Positions 1 to 11,773 of a stretch of 64,000 nt of DNA are shown here, piece after piece. The notes beneath the pieces were generated by a model. That model searched no databases. It was not told the origin of the DNA and worked only from the letters and a program-made list of their open reading frames with translations. The stretch is from Ignelater luminosus (lineage: Eukaryota; Arthropoda; Insecta; Coleoptera; Elateridae): positions 89,203 to 153,202 of the forward strand of contig VTPC01090433.1 of assembly GCA_011009095.1 (NCBI GenBank). The letters run 5' to 3'. Made by a program: the position numbers and the translations under genes. Numbering within the stretch: the first letter of the stretch is position 1; each line of letters begins with the position of its first letter.

Positions 1-618
1 GGTGCATCGGAAGTTACAGTTTCCTTTTCTATTTTCTAGCAATAATGAAAGTTTTATTTTTAGTTTCAGAAGTTTCAGATTCTTTTAGCAATTGTTAGCT
101 ATTTAGTAATAAGTATGTGCTAGTTTTAAATATTAAAAGTTTTAAGCTAGTTTTGTTTGGTTAATTATTTCTGATATAGTAATTCAACAAAAGTTTCATT
201 ACGGCAGTATAGATAGTTAATTTTCAGTTTGCAACGTACTATCTAATTCCAAGTTTCGCTACAGATATTATTTTTGTTCATTTTGCTTTTCATTGTATTT
301 ATTTTTTAAGCTGCAGTAGTCTTTATAAACAACAAAGCTTATTCCACAAAAAATAGAGAATAAAACATCTTGAGCGCGTGTAGAGGAACGAAGCAGTACC
401 TAAGCCCAACAGTGTACGGGTTGCTGTTTTTGATCACCTTATACCTAGTCTGACTTTTGGACAACCCAAGTTGGGAAGTACGTGATCCTATTACTCTCCT
501 CTCCTGGACCTTCTTCAAGTTCGAAACGATCGTTCCCATAAAAGATAGTGTTGTATTGCTAAATTATATCTTGGGCATATGCATTATCTGTGTTAAGACA
601 GGGACGTAGCTTGTAGTC
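1..618. other. AT-rich stretch, nothing recognised
   Basis: No gene, RNA or element ends recognised. A 66-codon frame on the minus strand (339-539) is more GC-rich than its surroundings, but I do not recognise its product and it has no splice or start context that supports a gene. Confidence 0.4.
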
Positions 619-2207
619 AGTGGTGTAGCCTGGCCGGACACAGATGGTTCCATCTGGACTTTCCAACGAAACATCGAAAGGTTCTTCGAGGAAAGGATTG
701 CGGGTTACTGATCTAGCGGGATGACAAATCTGATTTATTTAAAATTATTTATTCTAATTTAATTTTTACTAACCTTACAACTAATACCATTCATCAGTCA
801 GGTATTAATGAAAATATTTCTGCATTTTAAGTGCAAATGCACAAGGAACAAAATCAAAGTAAAGTGTTGGGAAATGAGACATTGATCACTCTGTATTCTT
901 CGAGACTAATACATAAGTTTACTCAATGCAGCTTTTTCTCAATAGTAAATTTCTATTAATAAATAATAGAATGTACTGATGCTTTTCACTTCAGGTTTCT
1001 TTATTTATTTAATAAGAAAAGTTTCATGTGTAGCAATTAGAACCATTGGAGAGTCATTTTAGTTTTTAATTCTTTCCTCAACAATGGAAAAAACCATTTA
1101 AAATGCAAAACCTTAATCATAACCTAAAAGAGATTCTAAGTGATAACGTCTTATTTGCAGTTTACCGCAAAAAGACAAAATCCTATCTATAATCCACGCA
1201 CATAGAACCTTATTGTACCTAAAGCGATAGAAATTTGGTTAGATAATCCCGGGATCACCCTGCGAACAGTAGCGCAGGCTCCCGGGATCGGTTGTCCTTT
1301 CCTTTCTCACCTACGTACATCGTTGCCTAGAGGGAGAGGCATGACTATTGGCACAGGTGTTCTATTCTTGCTCTCCCGGGTGCCTACATTCCAAACGCGT
1401 CCCGGACTGCGGCGCTAATAAGTTTGTTGGTTCCGAAATTCTTTTTACCACTGCTACTGTCTTCTGTTCTAACCGGCCACTACCCTGAAAACCATTTGTA
1501 TGCCTTACCACTAAGAGCACCAGTTTCAAGTACTACAGCTGCTCTTTCTTATGGCACTGCTCCTATCTCGGATCTCAATATACGAACTTCGAATCACATC
1601 GGCAGTCATCTATAGGACAATACGTAGACACCTTACAAACAACAATATCCGGGCTTCAGTGGTATCTACGTATATAAGCAACCAACAACAGCTTACGTGT
1701 ACCGAGCTTCATTCCATTCACCATCGCAGAATTTTTCGCTGATCAACACAGACGCGTTGCCGCTAAAGACTGCCTCCACCGCCAGTTTTACTCCATGCTA
1801 TCTAATATCAATTTCGCCGGCTAGAATTTCCATGCTACTGCACACACTGAGGGCTCGTGGATTATGAGCGTGCTGGATCGAATTGTTAAATAGTATGTAC
1901 GTTAATAGTTCCTATAAGACTACAATACGATTTAATAAAAGAAATACGATAGACAGATTTTTAAACTTGCTTATATGTTAAATCAATTCTCTTATCCTTT
2001 TTGTAAAATGATCTACTACATTTTCATTAAAATTCGAGATGTTTTTCACAAGTGATTTTTCTACACACTCTAATAATAAGTGGAGGAACGCTGCTAGTCA
2101 TATTACACATTTATTTTATAAAATAATTACATTTTTAAAAGAATATTTAGTATTTATTGATAAGTAGAGGAACGCCGTTTCCCTGCATTCCCGCCCCGAT
2201 ACACCAC
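619..2207. other. Unidentified block, possibly an old hAT-like element
   Basis: The block begins with CAGTGGTGTAGCC and ends with the reverse complement of CAGTGGTGTATCG, a pair of ends resembling hAT-type termini. The flanking 8-mers do not match, so no target duplication supports a single insertion. The middle (1240-1860) is clearly more GC-rich than the surroundings and includes an imperfect hairpin. Near the right side the phrase GAGGAACGC recurs about 80 bp apart (about 2083 and 2166). No long coding frame is present. It could equally be two unrelated fragments. Confidence 0.2.
1246..1288. repeat. Short GC-rich inverted repeat (hairpin)
   Basis: ATCCCGGGA at 1246-1254 faces TCCCGGGAT at 1280-1288, with an inner CTGCG/CGCAG pair and a short loop. 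It stands out against AT-rich surroundings. Function is unknown; it may be part of a decayed element end. Confidence 0.45.
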
Positions 2208-2437
2208 TGAATGCATCCAACCACAGTGAACTCAGAACTCAGTTGTTGCTGGTCTTCCGTCCAACCCTTGGAAGCAGACAGGCAATGAGTTTGATGCCTT
2301 TTCGGATCACCTATCACGTTAAACATGACTCAACTTTGAAAACTTGTTATATTACAACGTTAGGAAATTAAGGCTAGTAACGTAAATGTGTTTATTATTA
2401 TGCGAGAGGAGGGGGGGAGGAGTTAGAAAAGTTAGTA

Positions 2438-5043
2438 CAGTGGACCTAGTGTAAGCTTGCGGGTCACCCTGCGCAGAAGAGGAACACAGATAGGAGATGA
2501 ACGAGAGAGGTACCGCATACGGGTCAGAGCATTTGTACATTAAGTGACAAAAGTTGCATCTAAAATATAAACAGGATGAAATCGTAGTTTAAAATAAAAT
2601 TTAACTCTAGAGCTCGTAGTGACCTTTTGTACGAAAAACCGTAATGGATTTTGGGAAATTTTATTAATAGAAACTTTTTGATGACTGGTGTATATTTGCA
2701 TATCAAAAAATATTTATGTAATTTAAAAATAAAGTATGAATTAAATTTTAAAATATTTAAATAAATAAAATAAAAATTAAATATATAAATTAAATAAATA
2801 GTATTAAATAGTTCCGACATTAATTTTAAAAACAACACAATTACTCTAACGTACCGCAATAATTAAATAACTCAAATAACACTCTTGCCATAGAAATTCT
2901 CTGTAGCTTAAGAAAAGTTGTTGACCAGATGTCTTGTAATTCGGGAAAAAACCGTAAATGTACATTTCCTTTCCTTTCAAACATTTTTAAAAAAACGATT
3001 GACATTTGTGCAAAGATTTATAATACCCTTTTTGTCATTCAAGTTGTAAAATTTACCTAAACCTTTTTATAAAATAGAAATCCTAACTCAACACATTTTT
3101 AAAATCTTTCAAATAGAAAATGATTTGAAATTGCTATTGCAGTAAACTGAAAAAATATTTAATAATTAAAATTAATTCTTGTGTTATAAAAAATAATAAT
3201 ATTTAATAATAGATGAAATAATTGAACAACTCGAGAAAAACAGAGAAAATTTTGGTACTTACAGTTGGTCTAAATGCTCTATGCCAGATAAATTGTCGTC
3301 TGAATCTGAATTTTCACTTTCCCACTCAGTTTCTGAATCACTATCTTCGCCCAAATTTATAATTAAACTATCAGCTACTAAATCTAATGCAAGTTCTTTT
3401 TTCATGTATTCCAATTCGTAATTTCTACTGTGTTCACACCTCGATTTTCATTCTTCGGCAGAAAATTGTTCAAAAAATTCACGACAAAATTTCTCAACCT
3501 CCTTGAAATTAAAATTGACATTTCGTTCTCTTACATACTGTTTTAACGACGCCCATACAAGCTCTGTCGGGTTCAAATCTGGGTGATGAGGTGGTAATCT
3601 TAAAACATTATGACCATTTTCTAAAAGGATTTTGTCGATTTCGTAAGTTTTGTAACGAGGCTTATACATTTGAATCAAGTTGTATAATTCCATATTGTCA
3701 CTAAAAGATATATTTTTAATTCTTAGCCAGCTTCTCATATCTTCTTTTCTGCTTGCACTTGTCGGGCATTTTTCCGCCACTACATTATGATATGGGGCAT
3801 TGTCAATCACTAAGACGCTTCGAGGTGGTAAATTTGGCATAAGTTTCTCCTGAAGCCATTTTTTATAATTTGAAAAATTCATTTCGTGGTGATAATCGCC
3901 CGTGGTACTTCAAGGTTTGAACATCAATTCTGCTCTTTTAATAAATCTATTTTCGCTGCCGGCATGCACAATTATTAGCCTTTGACCTTTCGAAATGGGT
4001 TTTCTCAATCCTTCATTGCTATCATCACTCCATGCCTGGTTATATGTGTGAGATGAATGTATGCACGTTTCATCCATATATACGATTGGGCGTCCTTCTT
4101 CTCTGTATCGCTTCATATTCCTTAAAAAATTCAGTCTTTGATGTCGAATTTCGTGTTTTTCCATTAGGATTTTTCTATCTGTTTTGGTTTTTCGCCAGCA
4201 AAATCCTATATTGTGAATTTCTTTGCGTAAACTGTCTTCACTCCCCGTGTAATCCACTGCTTCCTGAAACTGTTTCAAAATGTTGCGAACCGTAGGAACT
4301 TTTTTTTCTGTAACGTATAAATTAGTAATTAATCTTCTCAAAATATCTCGGTCAGCGACATCAAGGTTTGTTTTAGTATGGACCTTCTTTCTTTTCTTAG
4401 TTGGTGTTGTAAACATAGAACCCTTGTCCTTGGAAAATTTGGCTGCTTCTTGTTGTATCGATTGTACTGATCGTAAGGAAATACCCGTAGCCGGAGCAAC
4501 ACGTTTTTGAACTTTTTGTAATGCTATAATACGTGCACCAGCTTCTGCTTCTTCCTTCATGAACTTTAAAACCGCACTTATGATTTCACGACACTGACCA
4601 CTCAAAATTGTATTCTTAACTTTCGATTTCAACTCTATATTATTAATTGTTAATTAATAATTAATTAAATGAAAATATCGAAATATGTAATTTATAAAGA
4701 TACAATACTAATAAAACGAGAAACTTCAACGCTGAATCCCGAATTTTAAATAGAATTTATAAATTAATTCGATAGATAATCAATACTATAATAAATATAA
4801 TAACAAACCAATAATATTAAAAATATAACTAATAATAGAAATAATAGCAATTACTAGAGATAAATCGAAATGAATAGTAAACTTACTGTGAGGTATAGGA
4901 AAAAATAGTAGTGATACTTTTTTTTCGAATGTACACAAGTTACTGCCTGGAAGGTCGGCTTAAAAGTGAACTCTCCCCACCCTTCTGAAGGATTTGCCAG
5001 TGCGCATCGGAGGTTCACCTGCAAGCTTACGCTAGGTCCACTG
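2438..5043 (-). mobile_element. 2.6-kb Tc1/mariner-superfamily DNA transposon with long TIRs
   Basis: Both ends start CAGTGGACCTAG and continue as near-identical inverted repeats for about 27 bp (C/T and A/G differences), with looser similarity after that. Each end is flanked by TA (2436-2437 and 5044-5045), the target duplication expected of this superfamily. Inside, on the minus strand, is a single transposase-type coding region (3259-4632). At 2606 bp it is about twice the length of an ordinary mariner; about 820 bp beyond the coding end (2438-3258) is AT-rich with no recognised product. The TIRs are still well preserved, suggesting fairly recent activity or mobilisation in trans. Confidence 0.85.
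3259..4632 (-). pseudogene. DDE transposase, Tc1/mariner superfamily with long second spacer, two in-frame stops
   Basis: Reading on the minus strand from ATG at 4632, the frame stays open across the whole region except for two TGA codons, at about 3910-3912 and 3448-3450. Conserved coding continues in the same frame on both sides, so these are point nonsense changes rather than gene ends. The N-terminal half is a basic helix-turn-helix-like region. The catalytic core shows YMDETC (D about 187), VLVIDNAPYHN (D about 277) and PDLNPTELVW (E about 357). By direct count 79 residues separate the second D from the E, far more than the 34 of common mariners, which recalls the long-spacer (DD8xE-like) arthropod families. 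The second stop sits where the family usually has Trp. The C-terminus is acidic and ends near 3259. It is probably inactive as it stands. Confidence 0.8.
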
Positions 5044-5045
5044 TA

Positions 5046-6451
5046 CAGTATGTTCGGAAAAAACCTCAAGTAGGCCATTGTGTTAATTGTTTTCTAATGA
5101 CAACCTTGTCAAAGAAAGCATTGAAATTAAGGTTATATTATATTTAAATGCAGATATGTGCTCTAGGACGTACGCTATTAAAAATATCATTACCTACTTT
5201 AGGTGTTTTTTTTTTCTGAACATACTGTATCGTTCTACTACTCTGTTCCTTTTTTTAAACTCATCAGAATGGTTAACGTGGACAATTAGAAAATAATAAA
5301 TTTTCGGAGATTCCTAAAGCTAAGTTTTTTTTTTGACATTAAAGGACTGGAGAAAAATATACTATCCTCGAATAATACGCATAGGAAGATAACAGAAATG
5401 AATTGGAAGAATCTTTTCTTTTCGATTCTTCAATCAATGAATTTGCGTTTTAGGTTGATATTAGAGCGCAAAGTTGTTTAAGACAAGCTTTAACAGTAAA
5501 CTATTTGTTTACACCTAAGATAGGCACAATGCAGATGTTTGGAGTTCTCTTTAAACTAAATCAGTAAATACGCATTATGCGTTGCAAGTTCCACAAAACA
5601 AAACGGATTATTTTAGATAGTACCGAAAGATATTAATTACTTTATTTTACAGTACGCATAGATGCCAATGCCATCGGTAGTTAATGTGCGATGCATCAGT
5701 GAAGCAGAAAACGTAATCTAGTGATGTAGAACCATCTTAATAAATGAATTTCATCAATCGTATATTCTTTCCTTTACATCCTGCTTATAAATGCAATGCT
5801 AGATAAATTGTTTCAATTTCAAGTTCCGCATCTTTTAAAATCCGTAAAATTTTCTGCGACAGCTGGAATTTCAATATGCTCTCTGGTCATTAACATTAGT
5901 TCTTCTAATGAATCGGAAACTATGAATACGTATTAAAGTCGTTATATCTATTTACAGTATTGCACAAGTACTAAATAATAATACGTCATTTATGTTTACA
6001 TATGTTATAAAAGATGCCTAGCTAATTTACTTATTTTTAAATGTAATCGTTTTATTTTTGTTATTAAATGGAAATTACTTGCAAAAGTAAATCCAGAATG
6101 ACTTATACTGCGCACATTCCTGTATTATTCTTTTCATAATATTGTGCTGTTTCCAGCTTTTCAGCAGCATACAAAATTTCCATGTTTTAGGGTTATTTCT
6201 AAAACAAATGAATGTAGATCAAGTTTTATTCTAGACTATTAATGAGAATTAAAATACGCAACTTTACTTCATACTACTTGGTATTCCTTATAGTCTCTCA
6301 AATACCAGTGGTAATAAGACATGAATTTTAAAACGTTGTGTACAAGGTGTTTCAAAACATACAACAGTCCACCGTGAAAAGTATTTCTTAACCTTCTGTG
6401 AGTTTGAAATCATATTCTGTTTATTTTTAATCGAGTTCTATCATCAGTAAT
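5046..6451. other. AT-rich interval, nothing recognised
   Basis: No coding frame, RNA gene or paired repeat found. A phrase AAGGTGTTTCAAAAC near 6345 resembles the outer end of a Tc1/mariner-type MITE but has no partner. Confidence 0.4.
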
Positions 6452-6650
6452 ATGTTCAATACAGAGCATCATTATTATTTACTTACTTATCAAATATACA
6501 TATAGAAAAATCAGAATTTGCGCATCTCTAACTTAATTGGTAGAGCAGCTGACCCGGATAGCCGAGATGTGTGGGTTCGATTCCCATGCGAATTCTGGTT
6601 TTTCTATATGATATTTGATAAGTAAAACAATAATGCTCGGTATTCAAGAC
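6452..6650. repeat. Palindromic foldback element with a tRNA-like core
   Basis: Two arms of roughly 55-70 bp are inverted copies of each other. Shared blocks include ACTTATCAAATAT, TATAGAAAAA and CAGAATT on the left, with their complements on the right, and similarity extends outward through GAGCAT and TCAATAC/TGAATAC. Between the arms, at about 6520-6592, is a tRNA-like sequence with an A-box-like TTAATTGGTAGAGCA and a perfect B box GGTTCGATTCC, whose acceptor-like stem merges into the palindrome. It is not a normal tRNA: no clean 7-bp acceptor with a regular anticodon arm is present. It is probably a mobile or multicopy unit with an internal Pol III promoter. Confidence 0.65.
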
Positions 6651-9600
6651 CGTCTCGAACCGGGGGTCTTAAGACATCTGGGTGGCAATATCGGCAGCCT
6701 TCCGTACCTCACGCTTTTAATTACCAATTTGAAAACTAAAATAAACTAAGATTGTCAGTAAATTTGAATTTGTTATACAATCTTTTAATCGAACTTAGGT
6801 ACGCGATTCTCTGTGTAATAAAATTGAAGTTCCGCCAAATTACATACTAGCTTATTGTAGCCTGCAATTATAATTGCAACCAAAGTTGATTTTGGATGTT
6901 AAATATCAGAGAAGTTACCATGCGCGGAAGGGCACCACGTGATTCAAATAAATCAATCATATACAAGCCACCACGATGTTTTCCTTTCTCCAGCGATGAA
7001 GAAAGACACTTTCTTGTTTCGATCTCAACACCCCACTGCACCTCGTTATAAAACACGAGGGTGAACTTGCACTAGAATCTTTCACATGTTCATTTATATT
7101 TAAATTAGTAGGACTGGTAACATCGATGTAGCAACCTCGGCCAGATTCATAAGGACTGTATCGTAAAGAAATTTATATTTTTTAAGAATATTACAGTAGG
7201 ATACGCATTGTTTTTTTTGACAACGATTGTGATTTGTTTGTGTATTTGTTTATTACAGTTTGAAATCAAAACCCTTTCAAATTTGCTCAAAGTTATACAA
7301 CCAAAAAAAATTGAATTAAAAAAGGCAAAAAAATTCTTGGACGGATGATCCTATAATTCCTAGATAAAAGTATTTTAATCAGATAGTCGGTGGCAGAGCA
7401 TGAAGTTACTTAAGAGGGTGTTTGTAGACTGATACAATTAATTTGATGAGCTTTATATAGGTTCAATGCAAAATAAAATCTGTCGTAGAAAAAACAGGAA
7501 TATCTAAGACAGTGTATGAAGAGAAGTATAAACTAAAAACATAAAGAAAATGAATGTTACATTATCAAAAAGCAGACTGTACTTATAATAAATGCATAAA
7601 GAAGCTGTAGGTAATGTTTCGGAGAGAAAAAAAAATCACTGTTATAAAATCGAAGACAAAACGTATTGGAAATATGATTAGCGAGATGTTTTCAGAATTG
7701 TACTGCATTGCTAGAAAAGCTGCGGATGCTACCAATAATAATATGTTGTTATAAGGAAATATGAGAAACTCCTGCTAATACGGCAAGCTGTATGTTAGTA
7801 TGACGTGACATAGTTAATATATCCACTTTTCTTGCAAACTGAAATTAAATACTGGTTTATACTTTAAAGGACTTTTGAAGAAGATACTGTTACAAGAATT
7901 AAAAGCACAGTGTAGCAGCATTATTTTGATTAGCCGTAACTACATATTGTACTACTGCATCTACCAGACAGTGACATATTCAACATCAAATTAGTTTTGT
8001 CAATACGGTATTGTACTCATTAGCCTGCTCTGCAGTTCATTCTACATAGTAAGAAATATTGAGTTATAATTAGAAGATATCCACAGAACAATGTAAAATC
8101 TGTTAGTAATTTAACGAAATTAGAAAAAGAATTATTCCTTTGATAATATAACGAAACTTACTACACAGTACAAAACAGAAAGTAAGATCATAAAGAAAAG
8201 GGCAGCAAATTGTATTTTATATGTTACTCATTAATTTATTTCTTACTCTAACAATTTCTGTAATTTTGTTCTAAATATTTAAAACAAAAGTCAGGATATT
8301 TAAGTTTTTGTGTCAACTTTCTTTTCGATACAGTCCTAACGTAAAATAAAAATTTGATGATCTTGTCTATTGTTTTTTCATTATAAGCAAAAATTTAAAA
8401 TTTGTTATTTTCTCTAGAATATTGTTATTCTCGTCTGTCGAAATAAAAAAAGCGGTTGTCGTGAATTTATGATATCGCTTCTTGAGTTAGAGTCGAGTTG
8501 GCTTAGACAATAAATAAATTTAATATATTAAATTTCGAGGATATTAAGATTATTCCCACAATATTTTGACGGGAAAATTCTAAAACGTAAAGGATCATGA
8601 AAACAAAATAGAGTTGTCACCTTCACTGGTCGCTAATATCGGCCTATTTACAGAGGCCGGCAACGCCCGCCCCTGAGCTAAATCTTCTCCTCTTCACACC
8701 CTGAACATTCAAAAAAGCGATAATTACTAGGTGACGCTTGACGATTTACCAGCTTTTTCCTAACCTCATTTTTGAAATGATAGTTGCAATTGAAAATAAA
8801 TTTTTTAACAGGAACTGCAGTAATCAAAACTATTAAACAAAGAGCAGTTTTAAAGTTCAAAAAATAGGTAGGAAGTTAAATATTATTTTAATGTCAATAA
8901 CAGAAAACAAAATGGATTGAGTAGTATCACAGTATATGAGGAAAAAATTTTAGATAAACCCTGTATAATTAAACAAAAACTAAAGTGAAAACGGGTTAAG
9001 TTTACATGTGCTCATACGTCTGAAAGACAAGATCCTAAAGGAAATTAAAAGAAATATACATAATACTAAAAATATTATCAAATAATCACCCTGTATAGTG
9101 TATATGAACAGAAGCACTTGTTTTTACTACTACCATTGCAATACTATGGATACCTACACATAGCATGTTAGTTTAAAAATTTCTACTTGCTTATTTTATT
9201 TTGGATTGTATAGGAAGCACTATGATATCTAAAATTATTTATTCAATCACTACTATATCCTTTAATTTTATTTTCAGTTTATAACCAAATTTGCATATAG
9301 TGTGCATAAAGTGTAGGCAATGCGTAAACAATAATAATCTTTAAATCTACAAATGCAGTGAAGCACGCATAGTTTTTCTCGCATATTATTTATTGCACAA
9401 GATAGGTTTATGAGATGAAAGGTAAAATGTCTCGTTGCCGTCACCATCCACTGCAACCGGATGGTCATCTCCATCCTCTGTTAATCGACGGTGGCAAGCT
9501 TGCAATTCTCACGGTTTGTGGTAAACGTGATCGTGGGAAACGCTTCAAATCACCCCAATTTTTCACAATTCAGAAAACACGATTACTTACGAAATATTTA

Positions 9601-9984
9601 AGAAATTTTAATTTACCTTAAATGAAAGAACTTTTTGTTTTTGCTTTTTTTAAATTTAATTTCTTCCTGCTACATATCAGTAATTTTTACAAATGTTTAT
9701 CTAAATTAATGTATACAGTATTGTACAGAGTGTTTCACGGCAGTGGTACTTTATTTTTTTATTTTTTATATACTCTGCATAACATTTCTGTTTCTTTCAG
9801 TATTAGTTACTAGTTTTATTCCTATATTTGTTTCATATTTTTCCAAGAAGACTAACTTTCTTGTACTTTTCACTGCAAACCAAACTGTTGATAATGTTTT
9901 CTTACCAAAGAAGTTGATGAAACCAACTACAGTCATACCGATAAATTAGAACAAGAAGGTATCCTGTCTACAAAATTCATATTA
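6651..9984. other. AT-rich interval with a few isolated element-end fragments
   Basis: No gene recognised. Near 8660-8676 a GC-rich phrase ends in CCCGCCCCTG, reading outward like a hAT-type terminus, but its partner is absent. Two CCCTGTATA ends in the same orientation, near 8960 and 9090, resemble MITE termini. A short GC-richer patch at about 9425-9545 is open on both strands but is not recognised. Confidence 0.35.
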
Positions 9985-11330
9985 GTTAGTTTCAATAGTA
10001 CTCAAATAAAGTGAATTCCCTTCTTCTTTGAGAATATTATTATATAACTTCGGACTCCAGTAGCCTAGAAAGTTCTGTGATCCTACATTATGAAAATGTT
10101 CTCTACAATTATTTTTACTTCTTAGGTTATTCAGTGCTCTGGTTGCATGACCCCAAAACAGTGTTCCATAAGAAGTCATCGAATGAAGGTTTGAAAAGTA
10201 GAACATTCCTGCTGTTTGGTGAATAGCAATTTTTTCTAAATATTCCTTATTACATATGTGGCCGATGTTGCGTCCAGTTCAGTTTTCCATCGATGTACAA
10301 TCTCAGAAATTTTACTCGGTCTATGCAATCTGTGTGTTTTCTGCTAAACATAACTATTTAAATCTTGTTTCTGTTAAGTTTTAGTTTATTGTCTTCGAAC
10401 CACTTCAGATAATTTTTATTGAAGAGCAAATGTATCATCAGCACAAAAGCCAACTTTTTCCAGAACGTTTGTTAATAGGTCCTTTGTGTGTATTTTAAAA
10501 AGCAAGAGCTCTAAAATTGTTTGACATCTACAATATCAGAATTTTTGTTCTACCACCGTACGTATTTTGTTCTTCCGAAGGATGGGATCTCAGAAGCTGC
10601 AGCAGTTCGACCCCCCTTACATCATGCAAACTAAGCTTACTTTAACAATATGTTTTGATTCGCTGTGTCAAATACTTTACTAAAATCTAACAAGTTTATT
10701 TGAATGAATTTATATTTATCATGCGCTTGAGATATCCGTAAGACTACATCCATGATCGCTGTTGTTACTGCTTTTCTTTCCTATATTCGTGTTGGTCAGA
10801 AGAAAAGAAATAATTTTCTTCAAAGTATTTTATCGGTCGCATTGATATTAGTTGTTCAAATATTGTTGATAATTATCATACATATCCTTTTTTACGGGTA
10901 GGCAGAGCCTCTGCTTACTTGAATTCATGGAAAGAAGTTTCTTCATGTACGCAACGTCAAAGATAATACCAATTCATCAATTACAGCCTTGATTATAATG
11001 TACATCAGCAGTATTTTTTTCTTTTAAGATTCTTACGTACTTTGATAATTTCATCCTTTCTCAATAGTTCAAAATAATAGGATCGTGAATTATCAATATC
11101 CATGTTTTGAAAATATCTTTCATATGAGTTAATTTGCATTGTTGACAACTGTTTACTATGCTTCTGATCGTATTTGTAAAAATAATAGCAAACTATTCTG
11201 GTTTTACAGTCAATATATTCTTTTTGCTTTGTTCATTAATAATATATATAATATTCCATATGGCTTCTTGTTTGATTACTACTGCTTCGATGATGCAGGT
11301 TTTATTCTCTTTGCGTTTGTTATCTGATGC
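9985..11330 (-). mobile_element. Decayed non-LTR retrotransposon, reverse transcriptase region
   Basis: Minus-strand translation, moving between frames, gives reverse-transcriptase landmarks in the right order: an RKDEIIKVRKNLK-like stretch (about 11050), a PVKKG box (about 10895), a QHEYRK box (about 10790), FSKVFDT (about 10667-10690, the DLSKAFD block), CADDTFAL (10426-10448, the FADD catalytic block), a WFEDNKLKLN stretch (about 10385), and YGTLFWG (10150-10170) at the C-terminal side. This order is typical of Jockey/CR1-like insect elements. Many stops and frameshifts break it, and neither the 5' end nor a poly(A) tail was found, so it is an old fragment. Confidence 0.75.
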
Positions 11331-11773
11331 CTTCTAGAAATATTTTTTTATATATTTTTTATACAAGTGATACCATTTTCCATTTTTTTTATCTTACATA
11401 TAATAAATAATGAACTTATGATTTTAGCTGGTTCATAAATTTAAAACGATCTAATGTCATTTTTTCTTGTATTACACATTTATTTTACTTTCTCTTCTAT
11501 TGCAGGAATAAATAATTCTTGAGCATTGTCATGATTGTATGCAGAAAACCAGGTCATTCAGCTCAATTGATCCTGTAACTTATAACAAAATAGAAGATAT
11601 AGAAAATTACTTACCACAAATTTGTAGAAGATGTAGACCAGATATACCTAATTGGCTCAAAAACTTTTCTGTACAACACCAGTTTATCCTGGAGTCACAC
11701 CCATGAAAGATCTTCAGTATTGCACAATTTCAAATATTCAGGATTTTGAAGTTATGAGAATTTAACAGATATA

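Noticed and set aside
1424-1742. Two overlapping 63-codon frames in the GC-richer block
   Set aside because: No recognisable product, start context or splice sites; composition alone explains the open frames.
619-2207. Firm call of a 1.6-kb hAT element
   Set aside because: The ends look similar over about 10 bp only and the flanking 8-mers do not match, so it is kept as a low-confidence block.
2560-2859. 99-codon frame on the minus strand
   Set aside because: Composed almost wholly of Phe, Ile, Leu, Asn and Lys from very AT-rich sequence inside the 2.6-kb transposon; no family pattern.
4032-4510. Two frames on + inside the long-spacer transposase
   Set aside because: Antisense shadows of the minus-strand transposase.
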